A stretch of DNA of 64,000 nucleotides from Salimicrobium flavidum (GCF_900156645.1 NZ_FTOC01000001.1:558001-622000); one strand, 5' to 3'. Positions 1-8,701 are shown, counted from the first letter of the stretch. Made by a program: numbers and translations. The notes: generated by a model not told the origin, from the letters alone.

Positions 1-246
1 GTATATCCATGTCGTAGCCTTGGCGCCATTAGCGTCCATTGTACGGCCGATCCATATCGGCTGCGGTTCGTCGATGATCACGATCAGCATTTGATGGACG
101 TAGAACGACCATGCGTCATAACCGGTCAGATAATTCATATTGGATGGGTTGGTTACACATAGAATTTCAATACCTTCCTCTTCCATCCGTTTTTTCGTAT
201 TATCCAACCTCTTCTGATATTCCATGATGTCAAACGGAAGCACCAT
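1..246 (-). CDS. doeA: Ectoine hydrolase DoeA/EutD, N-terminal part (runs off the window)
   Basis: Only the first 82 codons are inside the window. They encode the N-terminal creatinase-like domain of an M24 peptidase-fold protein. The stretch NPSNMNYLTGYDAWSFYVHQ followed by GRTMDANGA is, from memory, typical of DoeA/EutD, which opens the ectoine ring to N-acetyl-diaminobutyrate, rather than of general Xaa-Pro dipeptidases. The start is set by an AAGGAGGG site 7-8 bases upstream of the ATG. It follows a pucR-type regulator and eutB on the same strand, the usual neighbours in ectoine-utilisation clusters. The metal-binding C-terminal half cannot be seen, so the assignment rests on the N-terminus and context. 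Confidence 0.82.
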   Translation of the reverse strand, partial: MVLPFDIMEYQKRLDNTKKRMEEEGIEILCVTNPSNMNYLTGYDAWSFYVHQMLIVIIDEPQPIWIGRTMDANGAKATTWIY

Positions 247-569
247 AAATATTCCCTCCTTTTCCTTTGTCAGAATATTTCTTTATCTTAATTCTTATTG
301 TAAAGAAGATGCTGATTTTATGTAATGTACGAAATGTATGAACTTTCGTATAGCTTTTTCGTACATAAGTGACACACTAATGATTCCTTGAAGACATAGG
401 GCTCATCAAGTTTTCAGCGTTCGATTTGTTGAAATCCGAATTATTTTTGAAATAGTATGTTACTTTTCTAAGATAAATCTGGCGGTTGTTGGTTTTTCAT
501 TACGTGAGGGGACATGTGGGAAGGAAGTGTCGGAAAAAGAAGGTGCAGATTCTGACAGAAGTTGAAAAT

Positions 570-615
570 AAAAAAGACAAAAGATCCACGGTCACACCGG
601 AATCTTTTGTCTTTG
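570..615 (-). terminator. Rho-independent terminator after the pucR-type regulator
   Basis: The arms AAAGACAAAAGATCC and GGAATCTTTTGTCTTT pair with one bulge. On the minus strand the stem is followed by a T-rich run. It separates the regulator from doeA, so doeA probably has its own promoter. Confidence 0.75.
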
Positions 616-627
616 GATTAAAATTTT

Positions 628-708
628 GGCTCTGATACAGCCGGTTACTGATTTTAGAACGAATGAGGGGACCCGTGGGAAGAGCATGAACCAAAAATCA
701 CCGGGTTC
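628..708 (+). repeat. Truncated copy of the 170-bp repeat family (family 1)
   Basis: Bases from GGCTCTGAT to the end of the pucR-type gene align with the first half of the full copy at 13863-14035: the same terminal GGCTCTG, a central TGATTTTAG, and GCATGAAC followed by AAAATCACCGG. The second half is absent. The fragment abuts the stop codon of the regulator gene. Confidence 0.65.
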
Positions 709-710
709 TA

Positions 711-2378
711 TTAGTTACGTGTTAACATCCACAGACGTACACTCAATTCCAACAGGAAAAAATCATCCGAGTCCAGAAGAGACAGCCCTGTCAGACGTTC
801 AATATTGCGGAGCCTGTGTAAAAGCGATTGCCTGTGCAAGTTCATAGCCCGGGCTGTCTGGCTGACGTTCGAGTTATATTTATTATATACCATAAATGTA
901 TGAAGAAGGTCGGCCTGTCTTTTTTCATCATAAGCAATCAGATTACTAAGTGTCGCTTCAACCAGATCATTCACATCACTATTTTTAGAAATGGATAAAA
1001 GCAGCCTATTGACTTTCGTATCGGTGAAAAAGGTGCGAAACCCGGCTTCTTCCTGACGGAAACCGAACGATAAAGCAGTAGAAGCTTCTTTATAACTCTC
1101 ATGAAAGACCCCGACCCCGTTTCCATGGAAAGAAATCCCCCACGAAATCGTGATACCTGCTAAAAGCTCATGTAATCTTCTCTCTACCAGGTCCAGAAAT
1201 TGATGAGTGGTTTCCATATAGGAATCTTTGTCCGCTTCGAGAAAGACGATCACACGTCCGTCATCAAACGTCGTCATGCGCTTACGATCAATTTGATCAG
1301 CGGCATGTTGAATTTCTGTTTGTACATAATAATTTCTGCTATGCATGGAAGAAGCGATTTTCTTATCTGTAGAGTCGATATGATCATCAATCGTCTTCGA
1401 AAATTGGATATCACCGATAATACAGGCGTATGGTTTCTCAAGATCATAACCGAGAAGACGAGCCTTCTCGATCAATTCTTCCCCCAGTTCGTCTTCTTTT
1501 TTCGCAAGATCGAGGAGGAAGTTATCTTTTAATCTGATTTCCGTCATTTCAATTGCATTTTCTTTCACAAAGAAGAGGGCACAGGCAGTGACCGCATGTT
1601 CCAGAATGGTCAGGTCCGACCAGGAAAAGGGGCGATCAATGCGCTCGAATAATAAGTATCCTTGTTTCTTGTGATTGGAGAGAATTGTGAGTTGATAGCA
1701 TTCCCCCTGCCTGAACTCATATTTTTCGATTGGATAGTGTCGCTCGAGGTACGAGGTTTGAGTAAAAGGGACTGCCCGGTAAGCGCCTTCTTTTTTTTCA
1801 TTCAGAATATCTATCATGTCTCTATTGAAATGGTGGTTGGAGCGGACGACACGTTCATCGTCACTGATCGCAACAGGGATGGAAGTATGTTTGTAAACGA
1901 GAGAAGTGATTTCATCCAGTCCTTCTCCATTTAATACACAATCGATCATCTCCTGTCTTATGCCTTCCACAAATCTTTGATCTTCTCTTTTTTCTTCGGA
2001 AATGGCCTGCAGCACTTCCTGCATAATATCCCCGAATCTGACTTCCCATGGTATTTCCAATAACGCAATATTATTTCTTTTGCATTCCTCGATAATCGGA
2101 TCGGGCACAGTGAATATATGTCTTCCGGTAGCAAAACCAATCGCGGAGGCGCCTGATTCGATAACATCACTGGCATACTGCTCTAAACACCTAGGATCCT
2201 CTTTACAACCTACACCTGTCGAGAGCACAAATTCGTTTTGTTTCACGAAGTTTTCCACAGGAGTTTCAATCACACTGATCCATTCGATTTCCTGTTTTGA
2301 AAGGAGTGAGGTCGGTGTCAACAGCTTAGCCTTTTGAAGTATCGGCAACTCTATTATTTCTTTCATTTGAAGCCCCAT
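711..2378 (-). CDS. PucR-family transcriptional regulator
   Basis: The 555-residue protein has an N-terminal PucR ligand-sensing domain (about residues 10-125, with the FVLSTG and GFATGRHIF stretches) and a C-terminal PucR-type helix-turn-helix (about 490-550, NVSQTARAMNLHRQSLLHRLRNIE in outline). The middle is GGDEF-like/linker sequence as in other PucR activators. It lies 17 bases downstream of eutB and upstream of doeA, so it very likely senses ectoine, hydroxyectoine or a breakdown product and controls this operon. Ectoine-utilisation loci in other bacteria more often carry GntR/EnuR- or AsnC-type regulators, which makes a PucR type here notable. The start has a GAGGTGAAGGA site; a second ATG four codons in is possible. 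Confidence 0.85.
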   Translation of the reverse strand: MGLQMKEIIELPILQKAKLLTPTSLLSKQEIEWISVIETPVENFVKQNEFVLSTGVGCKEDPRCLEQYASDVIESGASAIGFATGRHIFTVPDPIIEECKRNNIALLEIPWEVRFGDIMQEVLQAISEEKREDQRFVEGIRQEMIDCVLNGEGLDEITSLVYKHTSIPVAISDDERVVRSNHHFNRDMIDILNEKKEGAYRAVPFTQTSYLERHYPIEKYEFRQGECYQLTILSNHKKQGYLLFERIDRPFSWSDLTILEHAVTACALFFVKENAIEMTEIRLKDNFLLDLAKKEDELGEELIEKARLLGYDLEKPYACIIGDIQFSKTIDDHIDSTDKKIASSMHSRNYYVQTEIQHAADQIDRKRMTTFDDGRVIVFLEADKDSYMETTHQFLDLVERRLHELLAGITISWGISFHGNGVGVFHESYKEASTALSFGFRQEEAGFRTFFTDTKVNRLLLSISKNSDVNDLVEATLSNLIAYDEKRQADLLHTFMVYNKYNSNVSQTARAMNLHRQSLLHRLRNIERLTGLSLLDSDDFFLLELSVRLWMLTRN

Positions 2379-2395
2379 GTTCCTTCACCTCGACT

Positions 2396-3331
2396 CTACA
2401 ATTGATCTAGCATTTCAACGTCTATATTGTTACCAGTGATAAGAATGACGATATTTTCTTTTTTTGCGATACGGTGGTCCAATATCCACCCGACTCCTGA
2501 TGCTGCCGCTCCCTCCACCAGCATTTTATGCTTATCAAGAAGAGTTTTAATGCCATGGGATATCTGCTTTTCCCCGACCAGCACGCTTTCATCCATAACA
2601 TGTTTAGTCATTTCATAAGTAAAGGTATTCTTCCCCCCGATTCCTCCAAGCAAACTATCAGCAAGTGTTTCTTTTTCAGGAAGAATGACAGGACTTCCCT
2701 GCTTAATACTTTCATGCATGACAGCCGCTCCATCTATAGATACCCCTGTAATCCGTATCGCATTATTCATTTTCTTAAGAGAGGTTCCTACGCCTGACAT
2801 CAATCCTCCTCCTGATAAAGGCACCACCACATGATCCACCTGTGGGCATTGCTCCATGAGTTCAATCCCGATCGTGCCCTGGCCGGTTATTACTGATTCA
2901 TCATCGAACGGAGGTACCACTGTCACTTCAGGAAGCGAATAGCAATATTCTTCCGCCTCATCCTGGCTTTTTCCGGTAACGATTACTTCCGCCCCGAGTT
3001 CTTCGAGTCGCTTTTTCTTTGCAGTTGGTACTCTCTCTGAAATGCAGATGGTCGCAGGGATGTTCTCTTGCCGAGCGACATAGGCTACCGCAATGCCATG
3101 ATTTCCGGTAGAAAATGTAGCCACTCCTTTGCTTTTTTCATGTTCAGTCAGTCCCCTTATTTTATTTGCTGCTCCCCTTAATTTAAAAGCGCCTGTCGGT
3201 TGTTCCGTTTCGAGCTTAAGGTAGATATTTGCTCCTGTCTCGCGCGACAGAGATTCAGAATAAACACAGCGGGTTTTTTCGATTATGGTAGCTATCCGCT
3301 GTTTAGCCCGGTAAAATTGTTGAAGATGCAT
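2396..3331 (-). CDS. eutB: Threonine dehydratase-like enzyme, probable hydroxyectoine utilisation dehydratase EutB
   Basis: This 311-residue fold-type II PLP enzyme has the lysine in GAFKLRG (Lys50), the phosphate-cupping STGNHGIA and the glycine loop PLSGGGLMSG. It is shorter than biosynthetic IlvA and lacks an ACT regulatory domain. The combination with doeA and a dedicated regulator points to EutB, thought to dehydrate a hydroxyectoine-derived intermediate. Catabolic threonine/serine dehydratase is the alternative. It is the first gene of the minus-strand operon seen here. Confidence 0.75.
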   Translation of the reverse strand: MHLQQFYRAKQRIATIIEKTRCVYSESLSRETGANIYLKLETEQPTGAFKLRGAANKIRGLTEHEKSKGVATFSTGNHGIAVAYVARQENIPATICISERVPTAKKKRLEELGAEVIVTGKSQDEAEEYCYSLPEVTVVPPFDDESVITGQGTIGIELMEQCPQVDHVVVPLSGGGLMSGVGTSLKKMNNAIRITGVSIDGAAVMHESIKQGSPVILPEKETLADSLLGGIGGKNTFTYEMTKHVMDESVLVGEKQISHGIKTLLDKHKMLVEGAAASGVGWILDHRIAKKENIVILITGNNIDVEMLDQL

Positions 3332-3435
3332 GAAACCCCACCTTTCTATACCTTTCTGATTTGAGTCTTTATAAATATAATGTGGATATTTCGACGCTTT
3401 TGGCGAACACTTACCTTGGTCAACACTTCAGCCTC

Positions 3436-3470
3436 GCCGAATCACTACAGGTGATTCAGGCTTTGTTTTT
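3436..3470 (+). terminator. Terminator-like hairpin with no upstream gene on its strand
   Basis: GCCGAATCAC and GTGATTCAGGC form a stem with a five-base loop, followed on the plus strand by TTTGTTTTT. No plus-strand gene precedes it. It could be a leftover from a lost gene, or an operator or leader structure for eutB. Confidence 0.45.
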
Positions 3471-3555
3471 CCAGATAGATTCACCGCTTTATCTAACTGC
3501 CCATAGATCATTACATACAATTACAGGGTCTTCTCATTAGTAAGTTAATTATATA

Positions 3556-3587
3556 TGAAAAAAGATGCCCACTGGAAGTGAGCATCA
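3556..3587 (-). terminator. Rho-independent terminator of the HD-domain gene
   Basis: GATGCCCACT and AGTGAGCATC pair around a three-base loop (one G-T mismatch). On the minus strand this is followed by CTTTTTTCAT. Confidence 0.8.
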
Positions 3588-3662
3588 CCATTTCATAATC
3601 TTTTTTTTCCGATAATTCCACATCCTAAACCTTCTAAACGGATTCCAGTCACTGAAATTTCA

Positions 3663-4190
3663 TCATTGAACGTTGACTTCGGATTTGTGCCCTGCAATGA
3701 TCGACTCATCCAACTTTTGAAGGCGAGCCATAGCCTCCTGTTTATCCATAAGCTTATAGTGATGACGGCCCGCCTCTTCCTCATTTATCGTATCTGCCTT
3801 CCATACTATGTCCTGAACATTCGTACGTTCATTTTCCACCGAAAATGGAAGATAGCTATCAGTATGCAGAAGAATGGCTAACGCTACCTCTTTCGCCCTG
3901 GCACGATCTTCGCCCAGCCGAATAAGAAGTTTATGAGCACGTTCCGCTCCCTTGATCGCATGGATATCATGTTTTCTATATTCATCGTAATCCCATTCAC
4001 CGTCTGTATACCACTCGTAGTGACCGATATCATGCAAAAAGGCAGCCTTTGTAGCGACTTCCTCGTCCACACCTTGTTCCCGGGCCATAGAAAAGGCGGT
4101 CTCTGCTACGGTTACAGCATGGTAAATGCCTGATCGTTGGAGATACTTTTCTGTAACCCAATGAGAAAAAATGTTTTCTAATGTAATCAT
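3663..4190 (-). CDS. HD-domain metal-dependent phosphohydrolase
   Basis: The 175-residue protein carries the HD signature: His in SGIYHAV, the FLHDIGHYEW core, and a later LLHTDSY. This is the metal-binding set of HD-superfamily phosphohydrolases. The substrate is unknown; small stand-alone HD proteins act on nucleotides or related phosphoesters. The third codon (ATG at 4190) is preferred because GAGGAGG then sits 7 bases upstream, while the ATG at 4196 almost touches it. It is monocistronic, with its own terminator. Confidence 0.75.
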   Translation of the reverse strand: MITLENIFSHWVTEKYLQRSGIYHAVTVAETAFSMAREQGVDEEVATKAAFLHDIGHYEWYTDGEWDYDEYRKHDIHAIKGAERAHKLLIRLGEDRARAKEVALAILLHTDSYLPFSVENERTNVQDIVWKADTINEEEAGRHHYKLMDKQEAMARLQKLDESIIAGHKSEVNVQ

Positions 4191-4560
4191 CTCCATACCT
4201 CCTCTATGATTTTTTAATTTTTAATATACCACAGAACCCCGCCATTAGCAAATCCGTAATGGTCTTTGCTCTCTTTTCCCCAATATCACTCCATGCAAAC
4301 CATCAACACAGAGAGCGTAGGAACGAATCTTTTTACTTTTATTAGAGGTTTCTTTTTATAAACAGAAAGGTATACTTATTAGAAAGCTCTGTTAAAGCCT
4401 ATTGTTGAGAACAGGAGCGGAAGGTGGAGACTTCTTGGGAACTAGCATGGAGGGAAAATCACCCGTATCTACCAGAGCGAGATGCGGGAAGTTTCCTTCA
4501 TCTCCGCGGCAAGCTTAACAATAAACGATAGCAGAGCCTATCAGATAAGGAGGTTTTACT
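4191..4560. other. Intergenic region holding a full family 1 repeat
   Basis: Most of this 370-base divergent gap is the repeat at 4385-4539. The remainder should hold the promoters of the HD gene and the flavoprotein gene. No gene is visible. Confidence 0.55.
4385..4539 (+). repeat. Family 1 repeat, full but diverged copy
   Basis: It starts with CTCTGTTAAAGCC and ends with CGATAGCAGAGCC, imperfect inverted ends. Inside are the shared GAAAATCACC, CGGGAAGTTT and CCGCGGCAAGCTT blocks. The copy ends about 20 bases before the ATG of the flavoprotein gene, so it may affect that gene's expression. Confidence 0.7.
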
Positions 4561-5124
4561 ATGTTTGATGTAGCTATTATCGGAGCAGGCCCAGCCGGGG
4601 CCAGTGCCGGCATTTTCACAGCCAAAGCCGGTAAAGATGTTGTAATGTTCGATTCCGGAAAGAGTATAACTGCAAAAGCTTGGGTAGAAAACCACTATGG
4701 TCTGACAAAAGGAATAGAAGGTCCGGAGCTTTTGAGTGAAGGGCAGAAGCAGGCGATTAGACACGGGGCAAAACTCGTGGAGCATCAAGTTTCAGATATC
4801 GAGGAAAGTTCTGATGGGTTTATTATACATTCAGGCGATGACTCCTACGAAGCTGAACATGTGATTTTCGCTACCGGTATGTCGGTGAAACTTGCAGAAC
4901 AACTTGGACTTCCAGTCACAGAGGGAACGGAACCGAGAGTAGCGAAAGTTATTGAAGTGAACGAAAAGGGACAAACAGCCAAAAACAAAATGTGGGCAGC
5001 AGGAACCGTTGCAGGTGTTAGCGTACATACGATCATCACCTCCGGGGACGGCGCCCGTGTAGCAGTCAACCTGCTCTCAGAATTGAACGGAGAGCGTTAC
5101 GTGGATCACGACATGTTAAAGTGA
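4561..5124 (+). CDS. Minimal FAD-dependent oxidoreductase (thioredoxin reductase-like, single domain)
   Basis: At 187 residues this is far shorter than thioredoxin reductase (about 310). It opens with the FAD Rossmann motif GAGPAGASAG and ends with the second FAD contact MWAAGTVAGVSVHTI, with an ATG motif in IFATGMS. The NAD(P)H-binding domain and the CxxC redox pair are both missing. The frame is intact with an AAGGAGG site, so it is a real compact protein rather than a fragment. It may receive electrons from a separate partner or act as a flavin-binding sensor. The function is not known to me. Confidence 0.7.
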   Translation: MFDVAIIGAGPAGASAGIFTAKAGKDVVMFDSGKSITAKAWVENHYGLTKGIEGPELLSEGQKQAIRHGAKLVEHQVSDIEESSDGFIIHSGDDSYEAEHVIFATGMSVKLAEQLGLPVTEGTEPRVAKVIEVNEKGQTAKNKMWAAGTVAGVSVHTIITSGDGARVAVNLLSELNGERYVDHDMLK

Positions 5125-5170
5125 ACTTGATTTAAAGCCCAAAAATTCAAACCTTCACCAGGAGTAATGG

Positions 5171-5279
5171 AAAACACGAAAACTCCCGTGGGGACGAAAC
5201 GAGCTGAATCTCCGCTTGATTAATAAAGGTTTCTTAATCAAGTTGGCAGCTGTCCCCACGGAAAGTACCGTGTTTTTTT
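5171..5279. repeat. Long imperfect palindrome, diverged relative of family 2, acting as terminator
   Basis: Nested arms pair: CCGTGGGGAC with GTCCCCACGG, AGCT with AGCT, and CTTGATTAA with TTAATCAAG. The outer AACACG and CGTGTT arms are followed by seven T residues. The order AAAACACG, GGGGACGA, GCTGAAT, GCTGTCC, GTGTTTTT matches the core of the family 2 repeats at 10551 and 14047. It lies between two convergent genes and can end both transcripts. Confidence 0.6.
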
Positions 5280-5306
5280 GTTATCATTTGATAATCCGAC
5301 TACACA

Positions 5307-5846
5307 TTAATCCTCTGTCTCCGAAGGCGAATCCTTGATTTCCACCTCCACTTCCAATTCTTCATAATCATCATCGAGCTCAAACGCCTCAAGGATTTCG
5401 TTTGCTACTTCCTCTTCTGACATAGAAGAATCGACGTCCAAGCCTGAAAGCATTACCTCCAGTTCCTTCAGTGCCTGCTCACCTTCGAGCTCCCTTGATT
5501 CATCATCCCTGGTATCCTTTATTTCGGCACTCGCATTTCCCTGATTGTACGCATATTCAACTTCATACCTTTCCTGTTCACCGTAAGCGACCGAAATGGA
5601 TAATTCCCTGAAATTAAGCTGATCATACCAGGTCTTCTTCCCCTCAACTGGGTCTTCATTCTGTTTTGTTTCATCTTGTGGCTCTGGGGTGGACTGTTGC
5701 TGTTCTTCTCCGTCACTCATGTCGCCGGAATTTTCTGTGGTCTGTTCTTCTTCACCACCCGTACCATACCCCGAAGAACCGCCCCCTGCACATCCACCAA
5801 TGAAAAGTACTCCTATCAACAACAGAAAAACTGTCAGTCGATTCAT
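5307..5846 (-). CDS. YusW-like lipoprotein
   Basis: The 179-residue protein has a lipoprotein signal with lipobox FIGGC (Cys19). A low-complexity Gly/Glu/Gln/Ser linker (about 20-75) follows, then a YusW-type domain to the C-terminus (FRELSISVAY through a repeated ELEVEVEIKD pattern). It is therefore an extracytoplasmic membrane-anchored protein. The role of YusW domains is unknown. The strong acidity of the linker and domain fits a halophile's exported protein. Confidence 0.75.
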   Translation of the reverse strand: MNRLTVFLLLIGVLFIGGCAGGGSSGYGTGGEEEQTTENSGDMSDGEEQQQSTPEPQDETKQNEDPVEGKKTWYDQLNFRELSISVAYGEQERYEVEYAYNQGNASAEIKDTRDDESRELEGEQALKELEVMLSGLDVDSSMSEEEVANEILEAFELDDDYEELEVEVEIKDSPSETED

Positions 5847-5885
5847 CGTTTCCCTCTCCTTTTTTTACTCCTCTTCCCGTTGCAC

Positions 5886-5922
5886 AAAAAGAGAAACCCG
5901 ACGTTTTCAGGTTTCTCTTTCG
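5886..5922 (-). terminator. Rho-independent terminator of corA
   Basis: AAAGAGAAACC and GGTTTCTCTTT form an 11-bp stem with an 11-base loop. On the minus strand it runs into TTTTTGTGC. Confidence 0.8.
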
Positions 5923-5956
5923 TCTTTTATGAGGAATGAGACGACACACGTATTGT

Positions 5957-6901
5957 TCAGTCAAACCATCCTTTTTTCTTGAAAAATGCAACCATAGCTA
6001 AAGTCATAATAATCATAATTGACCAAATGATGAAATAACTGTAGCGATACTCCAACTCAGGCATATACGAGAAATTCATTCCATATACCCCAGCTATGAA
6101 AGTGAGTGGAAGGAAAATCATAGAAACGACTGTCAAAAACTGCATCGTTTTGTTCTGCTTGTGAGAGGTTACCGATAAATGTATATCCCGAATATCCTGA
6201 GTCATTTCACGATTCGAATCAATCATATCCGAGACCTTCAGTAAATGATCATAGATATCCCGGAAATATTCTTTATGTTCGTAGACCTTCTCAAAATCAT
6301 GAGTATAAAGCATCCGATAGACCATATCCCTCATGGAATAGATCGTCTGCCTCATCTTCAACAACTCTCTCCGCCTATCAAACAGTTCTTCCAGCATATC
6401 TTCGATGGAAAGATCATTTGTATTATCTTCAAGGTCATTGATCTGATCCTCCAGGGAATAAATAATCGGAAAATACGCATCAACCACCTGATCCAGAATG
6501 CTGTGGAGTATGACTGCCTCTCCATTTTTTTCAGGTTCACGTTTCACTTGCTCTCTTACTCTTTTGACAAAAGCCGAAGAGTGTTTATGGAAGGTAACCA
6601 GCAATCCTTCCTGTAAAAAGACATTCACCTCTTCTTTTTCCAAGGTCTGTCTGTCCAATGTATGTAGAACAAAAAACGTATGATCACCATAGTCATCCAG
6701 CTTAGGCCGTTGTAATTTATGAAAACAATCTTCCACAGCCAGGGGGTGAAAAGAAAACTCGTGCTCGAGCATTTTTTTCTCTTCGCTCGATGGATCATCG
6801 AAATCTATCCAACGCCATTCGTGAGCGGGGTTCAAAACATCCTGAATATACTCTGTTTCTTTCAGACCATTCACACTATCATAAGCCATACAATGTATCA
6901 T
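5957..6901 (-). CDS. corA: CorA-family magnesium/cobalt transporter
   Basis: This 314-residue protein has a long acidic cytosolic domain and two C-terminal membrane helices. The selectivity motif YGMNF lies at the end of helix 1, which is diagnostic of CorA. It ends with the basic tail KKKGW. It acts in the cytoplasmic membrane as a homopentameric divalent cation channel. The start has a GAGGTGG site; a second ATG four codons in is possible. It is transcribed divergently from the acetyltransferase gene. Confidence 0.92.
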   Translation of the reverse strand: MIHCMAYDSVNGLKETEYIQDVLNPAHEWRWIDFDDPSSEEKKMLEHEFSFHPLAVEDCFHKLQRPKLDDYGDHTFFVLHTLDRQTLEKEEVNVFLQEGLLVTFHKHSSAFVKRVREQVKREPEKNGEAVILHSILDQVVDAYFPIIYSLEDQINDLEDNTNDLSIEDMLEELFDRRRELLKMRQTIYSMRDMVYRMLYTHDFEKVYEHKEYFRDIYDHLLKVSDMIDSNREMTQDIRDIHLSVTSHKQNKTMQFLTVVSMIFLPLTFIAGVYGMNFSYMPELEYRYSYFIIWSIMIIMTLAMVAFFKKKGWFD

Positions 6902-6990
6902 TCAACCACCTCTCTTCCATTGAATATATACCCTCTTTCTTTTTTCTGTAATCTGTTATACTTAACAGAAAAAAGAAAGGACCGCTGACT

Positions 6991-7569
6991 ATGGCAAGGA
7001 AGATACATTTACAAAAAAACGACATCACACTCAGAAGTATCGAAGACGACGATCTCCCCTACCTTTATGACTTGATTTACGGCGCTTCGGAACCTTTATG
7101 GAAAAAATACGATGCTCCTTTCTATTCTCTTGAGCCGCATACCCTTGAAAGTTATAAAAGCCACGAGGAAGCCAGGAAACATCGGCTATCAGAACACGAA
7201 GTCGATTCCCGTCTTCTGATCGAATACAAAGGACGAATTATCGGTACTGTTATGTATTACTGGGAAGAGAAGTCCTCCTTTTGGCTCGAAGTGGGAATCG
7301 GCATTTATGACTCCAGTTATTGGGAAATAGGAGTAGGAAGCCAGGCCCTGAAAATGTGGATCGATCATTTATTTCAAACCATGCCGCTTGCAAGAGTGGG
7401 GTTAAGAACGTGGTCTAAAAATATGAGAATGATCCATATAGCGACAAAGCTCGGCATGAAAGAAGAAGCAAGAATTAGAAAAGCCCACTTATACCAAGGT
7501 TATTACTACGATTCAGTACGTCTCGGGGTCTTAAGAGAAGAATGGTTTCTTGAAGACAGCAAAAGATGA
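6991..7569 (+). CDS. GNAT-family N-acetyltransferase
   Basis: The 192-residue protein has the RimJ/RimL-like layout: ITLRSIEDDDLPYL at the N-terminus, a central strand GRIIGTVMYYW, the acetyl-CoA loop region EIGVGSQALKMWIDHLF, and N-x-x-M-x-x-x-x-x-K-L-G-M near residue 155. The substrate is not predictable. GAAAGGA precedes the ATG. A palindrome CTGTTATACTTAACAG at 6953-6968 covers the likely -10 element and could be an operator. Confidence 0.8.
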   Translation: MARKIHLQKNDITLRSIEDDDLPYLYDLIYGASEPLWKKYDAPFYSLEPHTLESYKSHEEARKHRLSEHEVDSRLLIEYKGRIIGTVMYYWEEKSSFWLEVGIGIYDSSYWEIGVGSQALKMWIDHLFQTMPLARVGLRTWSKNMRMIHIATKLGMKEEARIRKAHLYQGYYYDSVRLGVLREEWFLEDSKR

Positions 7570-7577
7570 GCTTTCAT

Positions 7578-7616
7578 AAAAAAAGCTGTGAGCCTCCCGA
7601 GGGTAAGCCCACAGCT
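7578..7616 (-). terminator. Terminator between convergent genes, mainly for ppaC
   Basis: AGCTGTG with a following GC-rich arm pairs with the CACAGCT side around a loop. The minus-strand read-out ends in a run of seven T residues. Confidence 0.7.
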
Positions 7617-7627
7617 ACGTGCATCTG

Positions 7628-8551
7628 TTAACCGAACACTTTATTCAATGGAGGTACTACCTGTTTCTTACGTGAGACTACGTCTTTAAGAACCGCTTCA
7701 TTATTTTCAAGCTTCACATTAAAGGCTTGCTCCACTGCTGCCTGGTTTTCACCTATAGCGATTGCTGTTGAATCACTATCGAGAATGTCCGTAATCAACA
7801 ATACAAAAAGGTTATATCCATTTCCATTGATTTCTTTCTGCATCGCTTCTTCCAGGTCACTTTTTCTCTCCAGCACTTCAGCTGTATCCACAGTGTTCAC
7901 CTGTGCAATCCTTACATTCGCTTCTCCCATCTCAAAAGCTTTCGCATCAATCGATATCAGTTCTTCGGCAGATTTATCGCTGATATCCGTACCTGCTTTC
8001 AACATATCAAGGCCGTATTCATTCAGATCGATACGTGCTTTCGCAGCTAGCTCCTCAGCAGCCTTTTCGTCTTCTTCTGTACAAGTCGGTGATTTGAATA
8101 ACAGAGAGTCAGAGATAATAGAAGAGACCATCAGACCGGCCATCTCCTCTGATACCTCTACGTTCTGTTCTTTATATAATTTATTCAATATCGTAGCTGT
8201 ACAACCTACCGGTTCCGCTCGATAATACAATGGTCCATCCGTTTCAAAATTCGCAATACGGTGATGGTCGATCACTTCCTTGACCTCGACTTTATCGATG
8301 TCATCTGCACTTTGTTGACGTTCGTTATGATCGACGAGAATCACTTGTTCCGTTTCATCCGCCACGGTTTCTACCAGTCGAGGAGCCTCTTGTTTAAAAT
8401 ATTCAAGAGCGTACTCCGTTTCACCATTAAGTTCTCCCAGACGAACCGGTTCCACCTCGTATCCCAGTTTCGTTTTCAAATCAGCGTAAACAAGTGCTGA
8501 ACAGATAGTATCCGTATCCGGACTCTTATGTCCAAAAATCAAAGTTTTCAC
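7628..8551 (-). CDS. ppaC: Manganese-dependent inorganic pyrophosphatase (family II)
   Basis: The 307-residue DHH-family enzyme has every metal motif: [14 protein letters not shown], and the signature VIDHHRI. The C-terminal DHHA2 substrate motif SRKKQVVPP is also intact. It hydrolyses cytosolic pyrophosphate from biosynthesis. Translation starts at GTG (8551), with AAAGGGGAAG seven bases upstream; no nearer ATG is in frame. Confidence 0.95.
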   Translation of the reverse strand: MKTLIFGHKSPDTDTICSALVYADLKTKLGYEVEPVRLGELNGETEYALEYFKQEAPRLVETVADETEQVILVDHNERQQSADDIDKVEVKEVIDHHRIANFETDGPLYYRAEPVGCTATILNKLYKEQNVEVSEEMAGLMVSSIISDSLLFKSPTCTEEDEKAAEELAAKARIDLNEYGLDMLKAGTDISDKSAEELISIDAKAFEMGEANVRIAQVNTVDTAEVLERKSDLEEAMQKEINGNGYNLFVLLITDILDSDSTAIAIGENQAAVEQAFNVKLENNEAVLKDVVSRKKQVVPPLNKVFG

Positions 8552-8638
8552 TATGAATCTTCCCCTTTCTGTATCAAATTTTTACCCGGTTCGATTATAG
8601 AACAAATAGCCTCCTCCGTCTATCATTGTCACGATTCC

Positions 8639-8666
8639 TTGACAAAATATCAAATAATGGTATCAT
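8639..8666 (+). promoter_or_regulatory. SigA-type promoter of the small membrane protein gene
   Basis: A perfect -35 TTGACA (8639-8644) and TATCAT -10 (8661-8666) are separated by 16 bases, 36 bases before the start codon. Confidence 0.7.
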
Positions 8667-8701
8667 TAAAAGAATACATTATTTTGAAAGGAGGTTTGCT
8701 A

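Larger units (their letters stand above)
247..710. other. Intergenic region between pucR and doeA
   Basis: This 464-base gap holds the doeA leader with a strong ribosome binding site, a rho-independent terminator for the pucR-type gene (570-615) and a 5' fragment of the 170-bp repeat family (628-708). It must also hold the doeA promoter. I see no convincing coding sequence; short open frames here lack ribosome binding sites and overlap the repeat and terminator. Confidence 0.6.
3332..3662. other. Intergenic region upstream of eutB
   Basis: The 331-base gap holds the eutB leader, an orphan hairpin (3436-3470) and the terminator of the HD-domain gene (3556-3587). An AT-rich stretch at about 3370-3385 could supply the eutB -10 element, but no good -35 pairs with it. 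No gene is visible. Confidence 0.5.

Noticed and set aside
500-694. Minus-strand open frame of 64 codons
   Set aside because: It overlaps a terminator and a repeat fragment, has no ribosome binding site and no recognisable protein features.
8528-8701. Upstream extension of the small membrane protein gene
   Set aside because: It would place the start before the SigA promoter at 8639 and overlap ppaC. The ATG at 8702 has an ideal ribosome binding site.
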